From: JAGLQA01 sp023135565
GTDB taxonomy: Bacteria > Acidobacteriota > Aminicenantia > UBA2199
Length of the DNA stretch: 7,217 nt
Assembly (NCBI GenBank): GCA_030639305.1
Contig: DAOWCY010000291.1
Span: 1-7,217 of the forward strand
Direction of reading: 5' to 3'
Positions 1 to 4,894 of this stretch are shown here, one piece after another. A program made the translations under genes and the position numbers. Position 1 is the first letter of the stretch, and the number at the start of each line of letters is the position of its first letter. Below the pieces are notes generated by a model. That model had not been told where the DNA came from and searched no databases. It saw nothing but the letters and a program-made list of their open reading frames with translations.

Positions 1-8
1 GTCAATAA

Positions 9-66
9 TCAAAAGTTTGGCCCCCGGCAGGGTCGCCGGAGGCAAAGTATTTTCATAGTAGGCGAG
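9..66 (+). repeat. Dispersed palindromic repeat, copy A
   Basis: Positions 9-45 match 4777-4813 with one difference in 37 bases, and positions 23-66 match the reverse complement of 7154-7197 with four differences in 44. The copy is therefore modular: its first half resembles the central copy and its second half the right-hand copy. The core can fold as an imperfect hairpin (GCCcCCGGC, six-base loop, GCCGGaGGC). It lies just downstream of the leftward operon and could affect transcript ends, but no T-run follows on the minus strand (CAAACTTTTG instead), so a classical terminator is not supported. Confidence 0.8.
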
Positions 67-134
67 GGAAAAATAGTGGCACAAGATAATAAAGCCCCCA
101 TATCGAGTTCCCCTCATCATTCATAATCCGGGTC

Positions 135-878
135 TTAAAGGCTTTTGATATAATCCAGCAATTTATTTTGGAACACAAGCAGCAGCGCCTGCGCCAAAAT
201 AACAGGCAGGGCGATATAAAGATAAGGCATTAGTCTTTTTCGCGGCGGTTTATCGCCTAAACGCATATAAGAGAGGAAAAAAGAGATAGCCAGCGGCACA
301 AGCAGCAGCAGCCCGGGAATTATTACCGTCACCACACTGGACATGGCAACCATGTAACCTTTTAGATGAGCAGTGGCATTAAAAAAGAAATCGGCGGATA
401 AGGTCAACAGGTTCATAAGCAGGAAGACACCTATAAAACCTACGGCAAGATTCCTGGACGCAAGACCGGCAAATAAGGCCAGCAGGAAAGAAAGAATTAC
501 AGTCGGCAGGATTTCATAGCGTATCTTGAAGGGAATGCTGCCATCTATCCCGAATAACAGCGCATATATAAATAAAAATACAAGCAGCACCGCTAACCGG
601 GGCAGGATTTTGTAAAACAGTATTTTGGCCCGGGAAATGGGCAGGGATAACAAATATTCCAGAGCCCGCTCTTTCTCCTCCCGGTAAAATAACGTCAAAC
701 CGGAGTAAACCGCAAATACCAGCATGGTAAAAAGAGATAACCCGTTAATCAATTCGGCGGGATCAAGACGCAGGTGGAGAAAAAGCACATCCATGAGAAG
801 AATAAAAGGGAACCCCAGCAGCAGCAGCGAACTTTCAAGCAAATTTTTCATCGTATCCCGAAACTCTTTCTTAAGCAT
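135..878 (-). CDS. ABC-2 type transporter permease subunit (permease 2)
   Basis: This is a 247-residue polytopic membrane protein with about six or seven hydrophobic segments, roughly at residues 17-35, 45-65, 92-110, 122-141, 145-163, 182-204 and 217-236. A short cytoplasmic N-terminus (MLKKEFRDT) and a charged stretch at 67-93 (EKERALEYLLSLP, then R-K-YK-PR) resemble the region of ABC-2 permeases that docks on the ATPase. It is clearly paralogous to permease 1 of the same operon: both carry KKEFRDT at the start, EYL at residues 74-76, SLP at 78-80, YK at 89-90 and PGLLLL near 188-193. The ATG at 878 has a perfect AGGAGG five bases upstream, overlapping the stop codon of the ankyrin gene, so translation is probably coupled. 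It is the last gene of the operon and probably forms a heterodimeric membrane channel with permease 1. The substrate is unknown. Confidence 0.88.
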   Translation of the reverse strand: MLKKEFRDTMKNLLESSLLLLGFPFILLMDVLFLHLRLDPAELINGLSLFTMLVFAVYSGLTLFYREEKERALEYLLSLPISRAKILFYKILPRLAVLLVFLFIYALLFGIDGSIPFKIRYEILPTVILSFLLALFAGLASRNLAVGFIGVFLLMNLLTLSADFFFNATAHLKGYMVAMSSVVTVIIPGLLLLVPLAISFFLSYMRLGDKPPRKRLMPYLYIALPVILAQALLLVFQNKLLDYIKSL

Positions 879-883
879 TATAT

Positions 884-889
884 CCTCCT
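884..889 (-). promoter_or_regulatory. Ribosome binding site of permease 2, overlapping the ankyrin stop codon
   Basis: The minus strand reads TAGGAGGATATAATG, where TAG is the ankyrin stop codon, AGGAGG is a perfect Shine-Dalgarno sequence and ATG is the permease 2 start. Terminating ribosomes sit directly on the next initiation site, which implies translational coupling and fixed stoichiometry between the ankyrin lipoprotein and permease 2. Confidence 0.85.
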
Positions 890-2390
890 ATTCCTTTGCC
901 CCGAACTTTTTTAAAAGTTCAGCCATTTTTTTGTCGCCTGTCTCCACAGCAATATCTAAGGGCGTTTTTACCTTCTTATAATATTTTGTCCGGCCCAATT
1001 CGGGGATCAACAATTTTCCTACCGCCCCGCGCAGCAAATCTACACGCCGGTATTTGCTCCTTTTGTTAACTTTTGCTCCTTTCTCCAGCAGTATACGGGC
1101 AATATTTAGACGCCTTTTTTGTACGGCATGGTGCAGCGGCGTCCAACCCTGTTTGTCACCGGCGTCCATAAGTTCAGGGTATTTTGCGACTATCTCTTCG
1201 ACCGCCGCGCCGTCCCCGGATTGCACAGCCCGGTGCAAGGACAACAAAAATCTTACCATGCCGGGATTTCCCCTCCTGATCGCCATGCTGACCGCGGTGT
1301 CGCCGTCCCGGTTTTCTATATCCAGGACTGCGCCGCTGTCTATCAGCAGCCGGGCCAGGTGGTTGTGCTTTCCCGATAAAGCGAGGTGAAGCGGGGTATT
1401 GCGCCAGTCATTTAAGGCGTTTATATCCACCCCCTTCTCGATAAATAAAGCGGCAATCTCTTTATTCCCGGAATAAGCAGTCTTGTGCAGCAAGTTGGAA
1501 TTACCCGCCGTTTTTGTCTCCAAATCCGCGCCCTTAGCAAGCAATAAGCGCACTAAGGCTATGTTCTCCTTCCCGGAGGAAGCTGCGGCAGTTAGGGCGG
1601 TCCCCCAACGGTCGCTGACATTCACCTCTGCGCCGTTGTCGAGGAGTAACCGGGCGGTTTCTAAATCACCTTTCCCGGCAGCGGCTGTCAAAGGCGTCGA
1701 GCCGTACTGGGTTTTTACGTTCACATCGGCCCCGGCGGCGATGAGAGCGCGGACAATTTCTATATTAATTTTTCTATTATCATATCTCTCCACACAAGCC
1801 AGTGCCAAAGGTGTCAAGCCATGTTTGTTTTTTGCATTAACCGCGGCGCCGGCGCCGGTCAGCAGGGCGACAATTTTTTCCGATCGATTTAACACTGCTT
1901 CGTGAAGCGGCGTACCGCCCCCGTTATTAGCTGTGTTCGCCTGCGCTCCATTAGCCAGCAGTACCTCCACTATCTCTTGCCAACCGCGGCTGACGGCATG
2001 AAAAATAGGGCTGGCGCCGGTCCTGTCCCGGTAGTTGACATCCGCTCCTTTGGCGATTAATAATTCCGCCACTGCTTTATGGCCGAAAATACAGGCGTGC
2101 CTCAATGGGGTGCCGGCAAAGGGGCCGCGAGTTATTTGATCCAGCGGCGCTCCCGCGGCAATGAGGATTTCAACGATCTCTTTATGCCCCCATGCTGCGG
2201 CGCTGTGCAGGGGATGCCACTTCCTACTATCCAGCGCCGTCAACAAACCCGGATCTTCGTCTACGAGCTGTTTTACTTTTGCCGCGTCGCCTCTCTCCAC
2301 AGCGGAGAATATCTCATCGCCCCCGCAGCCGTAGAAAAAAACCAATAACATCAGCAGCAAAATATAGATTATTTTCGTTATCATATTCAT
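888..2390 (-). CDS. Ankyrin-repeat lipoprotein within an ABC exporter operon
   Basis: This is a 500-residue protein. Residues 1-22 form a lipoprotein signal peptide: K6, a hydrophobic core at 7-20, then FYGC with the lipidation cysteine at C22 and glycine at +2. The mature protein should be anchored on the outer face of the cytoplasmic membrane. Residues 25-500 are about 13 ankyrin repeats with the usual TPLH...A...G(H/D)...(I/V)..LL..GA.(V/L)N signature, for example TPLHEAV at 160-166, TPLHLAL at 332-338 and TPLHHAV at 417-423. A second capping-type repeat (385-413) resembles the N-terminal one (27-55), suggesting two joined solenoid blocks. A lysine/arginine-rich insert of about 33 residues (443-475) interrupts the last two repeats. 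The ATG at 2390 has AGGAG ten bases upstream; an in-frame ATG two codons later is the alternative. Lying between two permease genes, it is probably an accessory subunit that binds a partner, substrate or envelope component. Ankyrin repeats only indicate protein binding, so its exact role is inference. Confidence 0.9.
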   Translation of the reverse strand: MNMITKIIYILLLMLLVFFYGCGGDEIFSAVERGDAAKVKQLVDEDPGLLTALDSRKWHPLHSAAAWGHKEIVEILIAAGAPLDQITRGPFAGTPLRHACIFGHKAVAELLIAKGADVNYRDRTGASPIFHAVSRGWQEIVEVLLANGAQANTANNGGGTPLHEAVLNRSEKIVALLTGAGAAVNAKNKHGLTPLALACVERYDNRKINIEIVRALIAAGADVNVKTQYGSTPLTAAAGKGDLETARLLLDNGAEVNVSDRWGTALTAAASSGKENIALVRLLLAKGADLETKTAGNSNLLHKTAYSGNKEIAALFIEKGVDINALNDWRNTPLHLALSGKHNHLARLLIDSGAVLDIENRDGDTAVSMAIRRGNPGMVRFLLSLHRAVQSGDGAAVEEIVAKYPELMDAGDKQGWTPLHHAVQKRRLNIARILLEKGAKVNKRSKYRRVDLLRGAVGKLLIPELGRTKYYKKVKTPLDIAVETGDKKMAELLKKFGAKE

Positions 2391-2421
2391 AACTTACTTT
2401 CTCCTAAAAATAAAAACTTGT

Positions 2422-3150
2422 TTAAAATTTTCGTACCCAGGAAAAGTAATCCCTGAAAAACAGTAAGAAAAAAACGACGAAAAAGAAAACCATGGGCGAA
2501 ACAATTAACGCATAGGGTTTTAAATGCAGTTCTAAAGGTTTCAAATCCATCCTTTTAAAACATAGGGCAAAAGCCGTCCCCAAAGGCGCTAACAAAAGCA
2601 GGCCGGGCAGCAGCAGCGATAAGAAAAATCCCGCCGGTTCTCCCGTACCCGCCGCTTCTATGGCAATATAATTAATGATTAGGACGGCGAAATAAAAAAG
2701 CATATTTACGGTTAAAACCCCCAGTAACCCCATAATCAGCGAGTCTACCACCAGGCCGAGAAAGAGCGCGCTCAAAAATAAGAATAGCAGCCCGAAAACG
2801 TCGGCGGGGATGTCGCTGAAAACCGACAAAATCACACCCGCTGCAATCAGCAGCAGTAAAACCAGCAGCCGGGGAGCCAGTTTGTACAGGAACATTTTCC
2901 AGCGCGGCAGGGGCAGGGAAAAAAGATACTCGAAAGCATTCTCTTTCTTTTCATGGGAAAAAAAAGCCGCTCCCGCATAAGCGGCAAACACGATCACGAA
3001 CAGGGTGTAGATCAGGTTAAAAACCGAAGCAAATTCTCTTTCTAAAGAAGCGACCCCGTAATCCACGTTGTTTAACAGCGGCAGCGCTAAAAACAAAAGA
3101 CTGCTGTGCGCTAAAATAATTAAAGTATCGCGAAACTCTTTTTTAAACAT
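2422..3150 (-). CDS. ABC-2 type transporter permease subunit (permease 1)
   Basis: This is a 242-residue integral membrane protein with hydrophobic segments near 15-28, 43-64, 92-111, 116-136, 138-163, 174-196 and 212-232. The charged docking region at 67-94 (EKKENAFEYLFSLP, then R-K-YK-PR) aligns without gaps to permease 2. The ATG at 3150 is preferred over the upstream GTG at 3159 for two reasons: it gives MFKKEFRDT, which matches MLKKEFRDT of permease 2, and it sits five bases after AGGTGG, whereas the GTG lies inside that ribosome binding site. With this start the gene overlaps the end of the ATPase gene by 8 bp (ATGTTTAA), so the two are probably translationally coupled. It should pair with permease 2 and the upstream ATPase as an exporter of the YtrA-linked ABC-2 kind. 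The substrate is not evident. Confidence 0.9.
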   Translation of the reverse strand: MFKKEFRDTLIILAHSSLLFLALPLLNNVDYGVASLEREFASVFNLIYTLFVIVFAAYAGAAFFSHEKKENAFEYLFSLPLPRWKMFLYKLAPRLLVLLLLIAAGVILSVFSDIPADVFGLLFLFLSALFLGLVVDSLIMGLLGVLTVNMLFYFAVLIINYIAIEAAGTGEPAGFFLSLLLPGLLLLAPLGTAFALCFKRMDLKPLELHLKPYALIVSPMVFFFVVFFLLFFRDYFSWVRKF

Positions 3151-3973
3151 ATTCTCCACCTATAAAGGCGCTGACGATAGCGGTAAGATCGAGATCCGCC
3201 ACTTTCCCGGCAATTTGCTCGCGGTACTCTTCGCGAAAGGGGTAGATGAAAAATTCCGACTGTTCGGTATAGTCGATACACGAGAGCACCGGCACACCCT
3301 GGGGCGGTTCTCGGCAAATGACTTTTTTGACTTTGGCTTTTAAAGCGTCTATTTTTTCATCCACCGCGGTTTCGCCTTCCCGCAGCAGGATAACCCGGTC
3401 CACCATGTTTTCGATATCCCGGAAATTAAGGTTCACGAAAACCACGGTAATCTTTTGTTCGGCCAGTAACTTAATCAATTCTCTTAAAAAGACGCCGCGC
3501 AGGTAAATATCTATGGAGTGGATGATTTCGTCGATCAAAAGCACCCGGGGCGCGGCGGACAGGATTAAACTGAGGTGAAAGATGACCCGCTGGCCCATGG
3601 AGAGTTCTTTGATTTTCTGGTTTCTTTCGATTTTGGTTCGTTTGATTAGGGCGTCGTCATAGGAAGACAAACCGTACACCGATTTATGAAAGTCGATGGC
3701 CCGGGAGACTTTCAAACCTTCATAGAGGCTGGGGTTGTCGGAGATGAAACCGATTTTTCGCCTGGGGTCCCGGCCCATGTTTTCATTGTAGATAATCTCT
3801 CCCCCCGCGGGTCTTAGTACGCCTGCCATCAAGCGCAGCAGGGTACTTTTTCCCACCCCGTTGATCCCGGTTATCAGGGTAACTTCGCCGCTGTTTATCT
3901 TTAGGTTAAAATCTTTGAAAATCTTCTTCTTGCCGTAGCTAAAAGAGAGGTTTTTAATTTTTATTGCCGTCAT
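3143..3973 (-). CDS. ABC transporter ATP-binding protein with degenerate Q-loop and switch
   Basis: This is a 276-residue ABC ATPase, the usual length for the ATPase of an ABC-2 exporter. It has Walker A at 36-44 (GINGVGKST), a signature motif at 124-128 (LSMGQ, usually LSGGQ) and Walker B at 144-149 (VLLIDE) with the catalytic glutamate E149 kept. Two normally conserved residues are changed. The Q-loop reads IGFISDNPSLY, with D79 where glutamine is usual. The switch region reads VVFVNLNFRDIE, with L182 where the switch histidine is expected by alignment to the usual VLISSHxxxDIE. Residues 205-276 are the C-terminal extension common in this subfamily. The start ATG has AAAGGAG six bases upstream. 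It should energise the two permeases encoded downstream. Hydrolysis may be slow or unusual because a homodimer would lack the histidine in both sites. Confidence 0.93.
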   Translation of the reverse strand: MTAIKIKNLSFSYGKKKIFKDFNLKINSGEVTLITGINGVGKSTLLRLMAGVLRPAGGEIIYNENMGRDPRRKIGFISDNPSLYEGLKVSRAIDFHKSVYGLSSYDDALIKRTKIERNQKIKELSMGQRVIFHLSLILSAAPRVLLIDEIIHSIDIYLRGVFLRELIKLLAEQKITVVFVNLNFRDIENMVDRVILLREGETAVDEKIDALKAKVKKVICREPPQGVPVLSCIDYTEQSEFFIYPFREEYREQIAGKVADLDLTAIVSAFIGGEYV

Positions 3974-4130
3974 GATTCGCTCCTTTGAAATAGTTCACAT
4001 GCCCCCGGTTGTTCCCGGCTGCCCGCGGCGCGGGCGCCCTATAAACCGCTCCGCGGTAAAAAAAGCAGAGGCCGGGGATCCAAAACCCGCAATTTGTTGA
4101 AAAAACAATTTTTTTTGTAATTTTTGTCAT
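3954..4130 (-). CDS. Possible small protein between the regulator and ATPase genes
   Basis: This is a 58-codon open frame starting with ATG at 4130, two bases after the regulator's stop codon, and ending inside the first codons of the ATPase gene (20-bp overlap). In its favour, a perfect AAGGAG lies seven bases upstream, within the last codons of the regulator gene, and it fills the only large gap in the operon. The first 30 residues are lysine-rich then fairly hydrophobic (MTKITKKIVF, then CGFWIPGLCFFY). Against it, residues 31-58 read through a GC-rich palindrome (4021-4035) and look low-complexity (RAPAPRAAGNN). No family is recognised. It may be a real small membrane peptide, a leader ORF coupling translation to the ATPase, or chance. 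Confidence 0.3.
   Translation of the reverse strand: MTKITKKIVFSTNCGFWIPGLCFFYRGAVYRAPAPRAAGNNRGHVNYFKGANHDGNKN
4021..4057 (-). other. Two GC-rich hairpins in the regulator-ATPase gap
   Basis: Positions 4021-4035 form an odd-length perfect inverted repeat with seven-base arms (GCCCGCG on the minus strand). Positions 4045-4057 form ACCGC-GGA-GCGGT on the minus strand. Both would lie in the operon mRNA just before the ATPase ribosome binding site. Neither is followed by a T-run in the direction of transcription (TTATAGGG follows the first met), so an intrinsic terminator is unlikely. They could slow polymerase, stabilise a processed mRNA or lower read-through from regulator to transporter. Confidence 0.4.
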
Positions 4131-4131
4131 C

Positions 4132-4542
4132 TCAGGACTCCTTATGGGTCGCCGTTGTCATTCGTTTTTTGATGGCTGCGATTATATCGGCCATGGAAAA
4201 GCCCAATTCGCTTACTTTAGAGACATATTCGAAAGTTTCTTCGTCTAATAGCCGGTATTTTCCTGTTTTGACTTTTTCTTTATCTAATTTGACGAAATAC
4301 CCCGCTCCGGGCCGGGAATAGATATAGCCGTCATTTTCCAATTGGGAATACACTTTAATAATGGTATTGGGATTGATTTGTAATTTCATGGATAACTCCC
4401 GCAGGGACATCAGTTTGTCGCCTTCTTTTAGATGATCGGACAGGATGGCAAACTTGATTGCCCGCTTGACCTGTTCGTAGACCGGCACCGCTGCTTTTAC
4501 ATCCACTGTAAAATCTAAAAAATTCTGTTTTTTATTTTTCAT
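4132..4542 (-). CDS. GntR-family transcriptional regulator, YtrA type
   Basis: This is a 136-residue repressor-like protein (140 if the in-frame GTG at 4554 is used). Residues about 17-86 form the GntR winged helix-turn-helix: PVYEQVKRAI helix, LRELSMKLQI, the recognition helix with NPNT at 57-60 followed by IIKVYSQLE, and the wing G(Y)IYSRPGAGYFV. NPNT-x-x-(K/R)-(V/A)-Y-x-x-L is typical of the YtrA subfamily. The short C-terminal segment (about 87-136) fits that subfamily's small helical dimerisation region rather than a large ligand domain. The ATG at 4542 is chosen because the perfect promoter upstream would start transcription near 4557, leaving only about three bases before the GTG. Its own ribosome binding site is weak (GTGGA). 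YtrA-type regulators usually repress their own gene and the adjoining ABC exporter and are often relieved by envelope stress or antibiotics; here that is inferred from context. Confidence 0.92.
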   Translation of the reverse strand: MKNKKQNFLDFTVDVKAAVPVYEQVKRAIKFAILSDHLKEGDKLMSLRELSMKLQINPNTIIKVYSQLENDGYIYSRPGAGYFVKLDKEKVKTGKYRLLDEETFEYVSKVSELGFSMADIIAAIKKRMTTATHKES

Positions 4543-4559
4543 TTTGTTTTCCACTGCCC

Positions 4560-4577
4560 TACTATTATATAGCAGTA
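4560..4577. promoter_or_regulatory. Candidate operator over the -10 box of the regulator promoter
   Basis: TACTGCTATATAATAGTA (minus strand) is an imperfect palindrome with seven of nine positions matching between halves. It covers the -10 hexamer, where a bound dimer would block RNA polymerase. Position and symmetry fit autorepression by the GntR protein, but A/T-rich promoter elements can look palindromic by chance. Confidence 0.4.
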
Positions 4578-4592
4578 AGTCGATTTTGTCAA
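4564..4592 (-). promoter_or_regulatory. Consensus sigma-A promoter of the regulator-exporter operon
   Basis: On the minus strand TTGACA (4592-4587) is separated by exactly 17 bases from TATAAT (4569-4564), both perfect matches to the housekeeping consensus. The expected start is near 4557. No other convincing promoter was seen before the ATPase gene, so this one probably drives the whole leftward operon. A promoter this strong would normally need repression, consistent with the encoded regulator. Confidence 0.88.
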
Positions 4593-4593
4593 C

Positions 4594-4613
4594 AAAAAAA
4601 TTTATTTTTTTTA
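4594..4613 (-). promoter_or_regulatory. A/T-tract upstream element
   Basis: An uninterrupted A/T block (on the minus strand an A-run, TAAA, then a T-run) sits immediately upstream of the -35 box. This is the position of UP elements bound by the RNA polymerase alpha C-terminal domain, and it would strengthen the promoter further. Confidence 0.45.
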
Positions 4614-4642
4614 CTCTCGCATGAAAATTTTATTACATTTAG

Positions 4643-4677
4643 GCCCGAAACTCTTTGTTATCAAAGCATCGGGAGGC
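4643..4677. repeat. Interrupted palindrome at the start of the intergenic repeat island
   Basis: The inner stem CTTTG-TTAT-CAAAG (4653-4666) is enclosed by CCCGA (4644-4648) and TCGGG (4669-4673). It lies upstream of the regulator promoter and outside both transcripts as predicted. Together with the palindromes to its right it forms a continuous run of inverted repeats. No T-run follows on either strand. Confidence 0.45.
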
Positions 4678-4690
4678 GTGTCGTAACCAC

Positions 4691-4725
4691 ATACCGGGAC
4701 GCACATGTGCGTCCCCTACAGGTAT
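4691..4725. repeat. Long palindrome, REP-like dispersed element
   Basis: GGGACGCACATGTGCGTCCC (4696-4715) is a perfect 20-base palindrome. Outer arms ATACC (4691-4695) and GGTAT (4721-4725) also pair, leaving a five-base bulge (CTACA) on one side. GGGACGC...GCGTCCCCTACAGG resembles high-copy intergenic palindromes known in many Firmicutes, so this is probably one member of a genome-wide repeat family; that needs the genome to confirm. Confidence 0.65.
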
Positions 4726-4766
4726 CGGCGGCGGAAAAGACTGTTACCAGCCTGTCCCCTTTTTCC

Positions 4767-4813
4767 CCAAACTTTTTCAAAAGTTTGGCCCCCGGCAGGG
4801 CCGCCGGAGGCAA
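4767..4813 (+). repeat. Dispersed palindromic repeat, copy B
   Basis: The copy begins with a perfect hairpin, CCAAACTTTT-TC-AAAAGTTTGG (4767-4788), followed directly by the shared core hairpin GCCcCCGGC-AGGGCC-GCCGGaGGC. Positions 4777-4813 match copy A (9-45) at 36 of 37 bases. Copy A lacks the left arm CCAAACTTTT, and copy B lacks the TTTCATAGTAGGC tail shared by copies A and C. A further short stem GGGC-GTTA-GCCC (4828-4839) follows. It lies just upstream of the Roco promoter. Confidence 0.8.
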
Positions 4814-4848
4814 CCTCACGGGACGGGGGGCGTTAGCCCTTCCGCCTT

Positions 4849-4877
4849 TTGCCTTCCTTCTTTTTTTGTTGTATAAT
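4849..4877 (+). promoter_or_regulatory. Sigma-A promoter of the Roco gene
   Basis: TTGCCT (4849-4854, four of six to TTGACA) lies 17 bases before a perfect TATAAT (4872-4877). The spacer is a pyrimidine tract. The start would be near A4884, the first base of the AGGAG ribosome binding site, giving a leader of only about 11 bases. Confidence 0.72.
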
Positions 4878-4883
4878 AGTTTT

Positions 4884-4888
4884 AGGAG
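4884..4888 (+). promoter_or_regulatory. Ribosome binding site of the Roco gene
   Basis: AGGAG lies six bases before the ATG at 4895, which supports this start codon. By the promoter prediction it would be the very 5' end of the mRNA. Confidence 0.8.
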
Positions 4889-4894
4889 AATTAG

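Noticed and set aside
903..920. GAACTTTT-TT-AAAAGTTC palindrome at the 3' end of the ankyrin gene as a terminator
   Set aside because: It encodes the end of the last ankyrin helix (ELLKKFG), is A/T-only in the stem apart from one pair, and is followed at once by a coupled gene rather than a T-run.
1152..2320. Direct repeats in the ankyrin gene as a CRISPR array or DNA satellite
   Set aside because: The periodicity is protein-level ankyrin repetition of about 33 codons with diverged DNA; there are no identical repeat units and no spacers.
3151..3159. GTG at 3159 as the start of permease 1
   Set aside because: The GTG lies within the AGGTGG ribosome binding site of the ATG at 3150, and the ATG start matches the paralogue's N-terminus.
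4045..4064. ACCGC-TCC-GCGGT followed by an A-run as a terminator of the regulator gene
   Set aside because: On the transcribed (minus) strand the corresponding T-run lies before the hairpin, not after it, so it cannot act as an intrinsic terminator for the leftward operon.
4543..4554. GTG at 4554 as the start of the GntR regulator
   Set aside because: The perfect promoter predicts transcription starting only about three bases upstream, so the ATG at 4542 is more likely; the GTG is not formally excluded.
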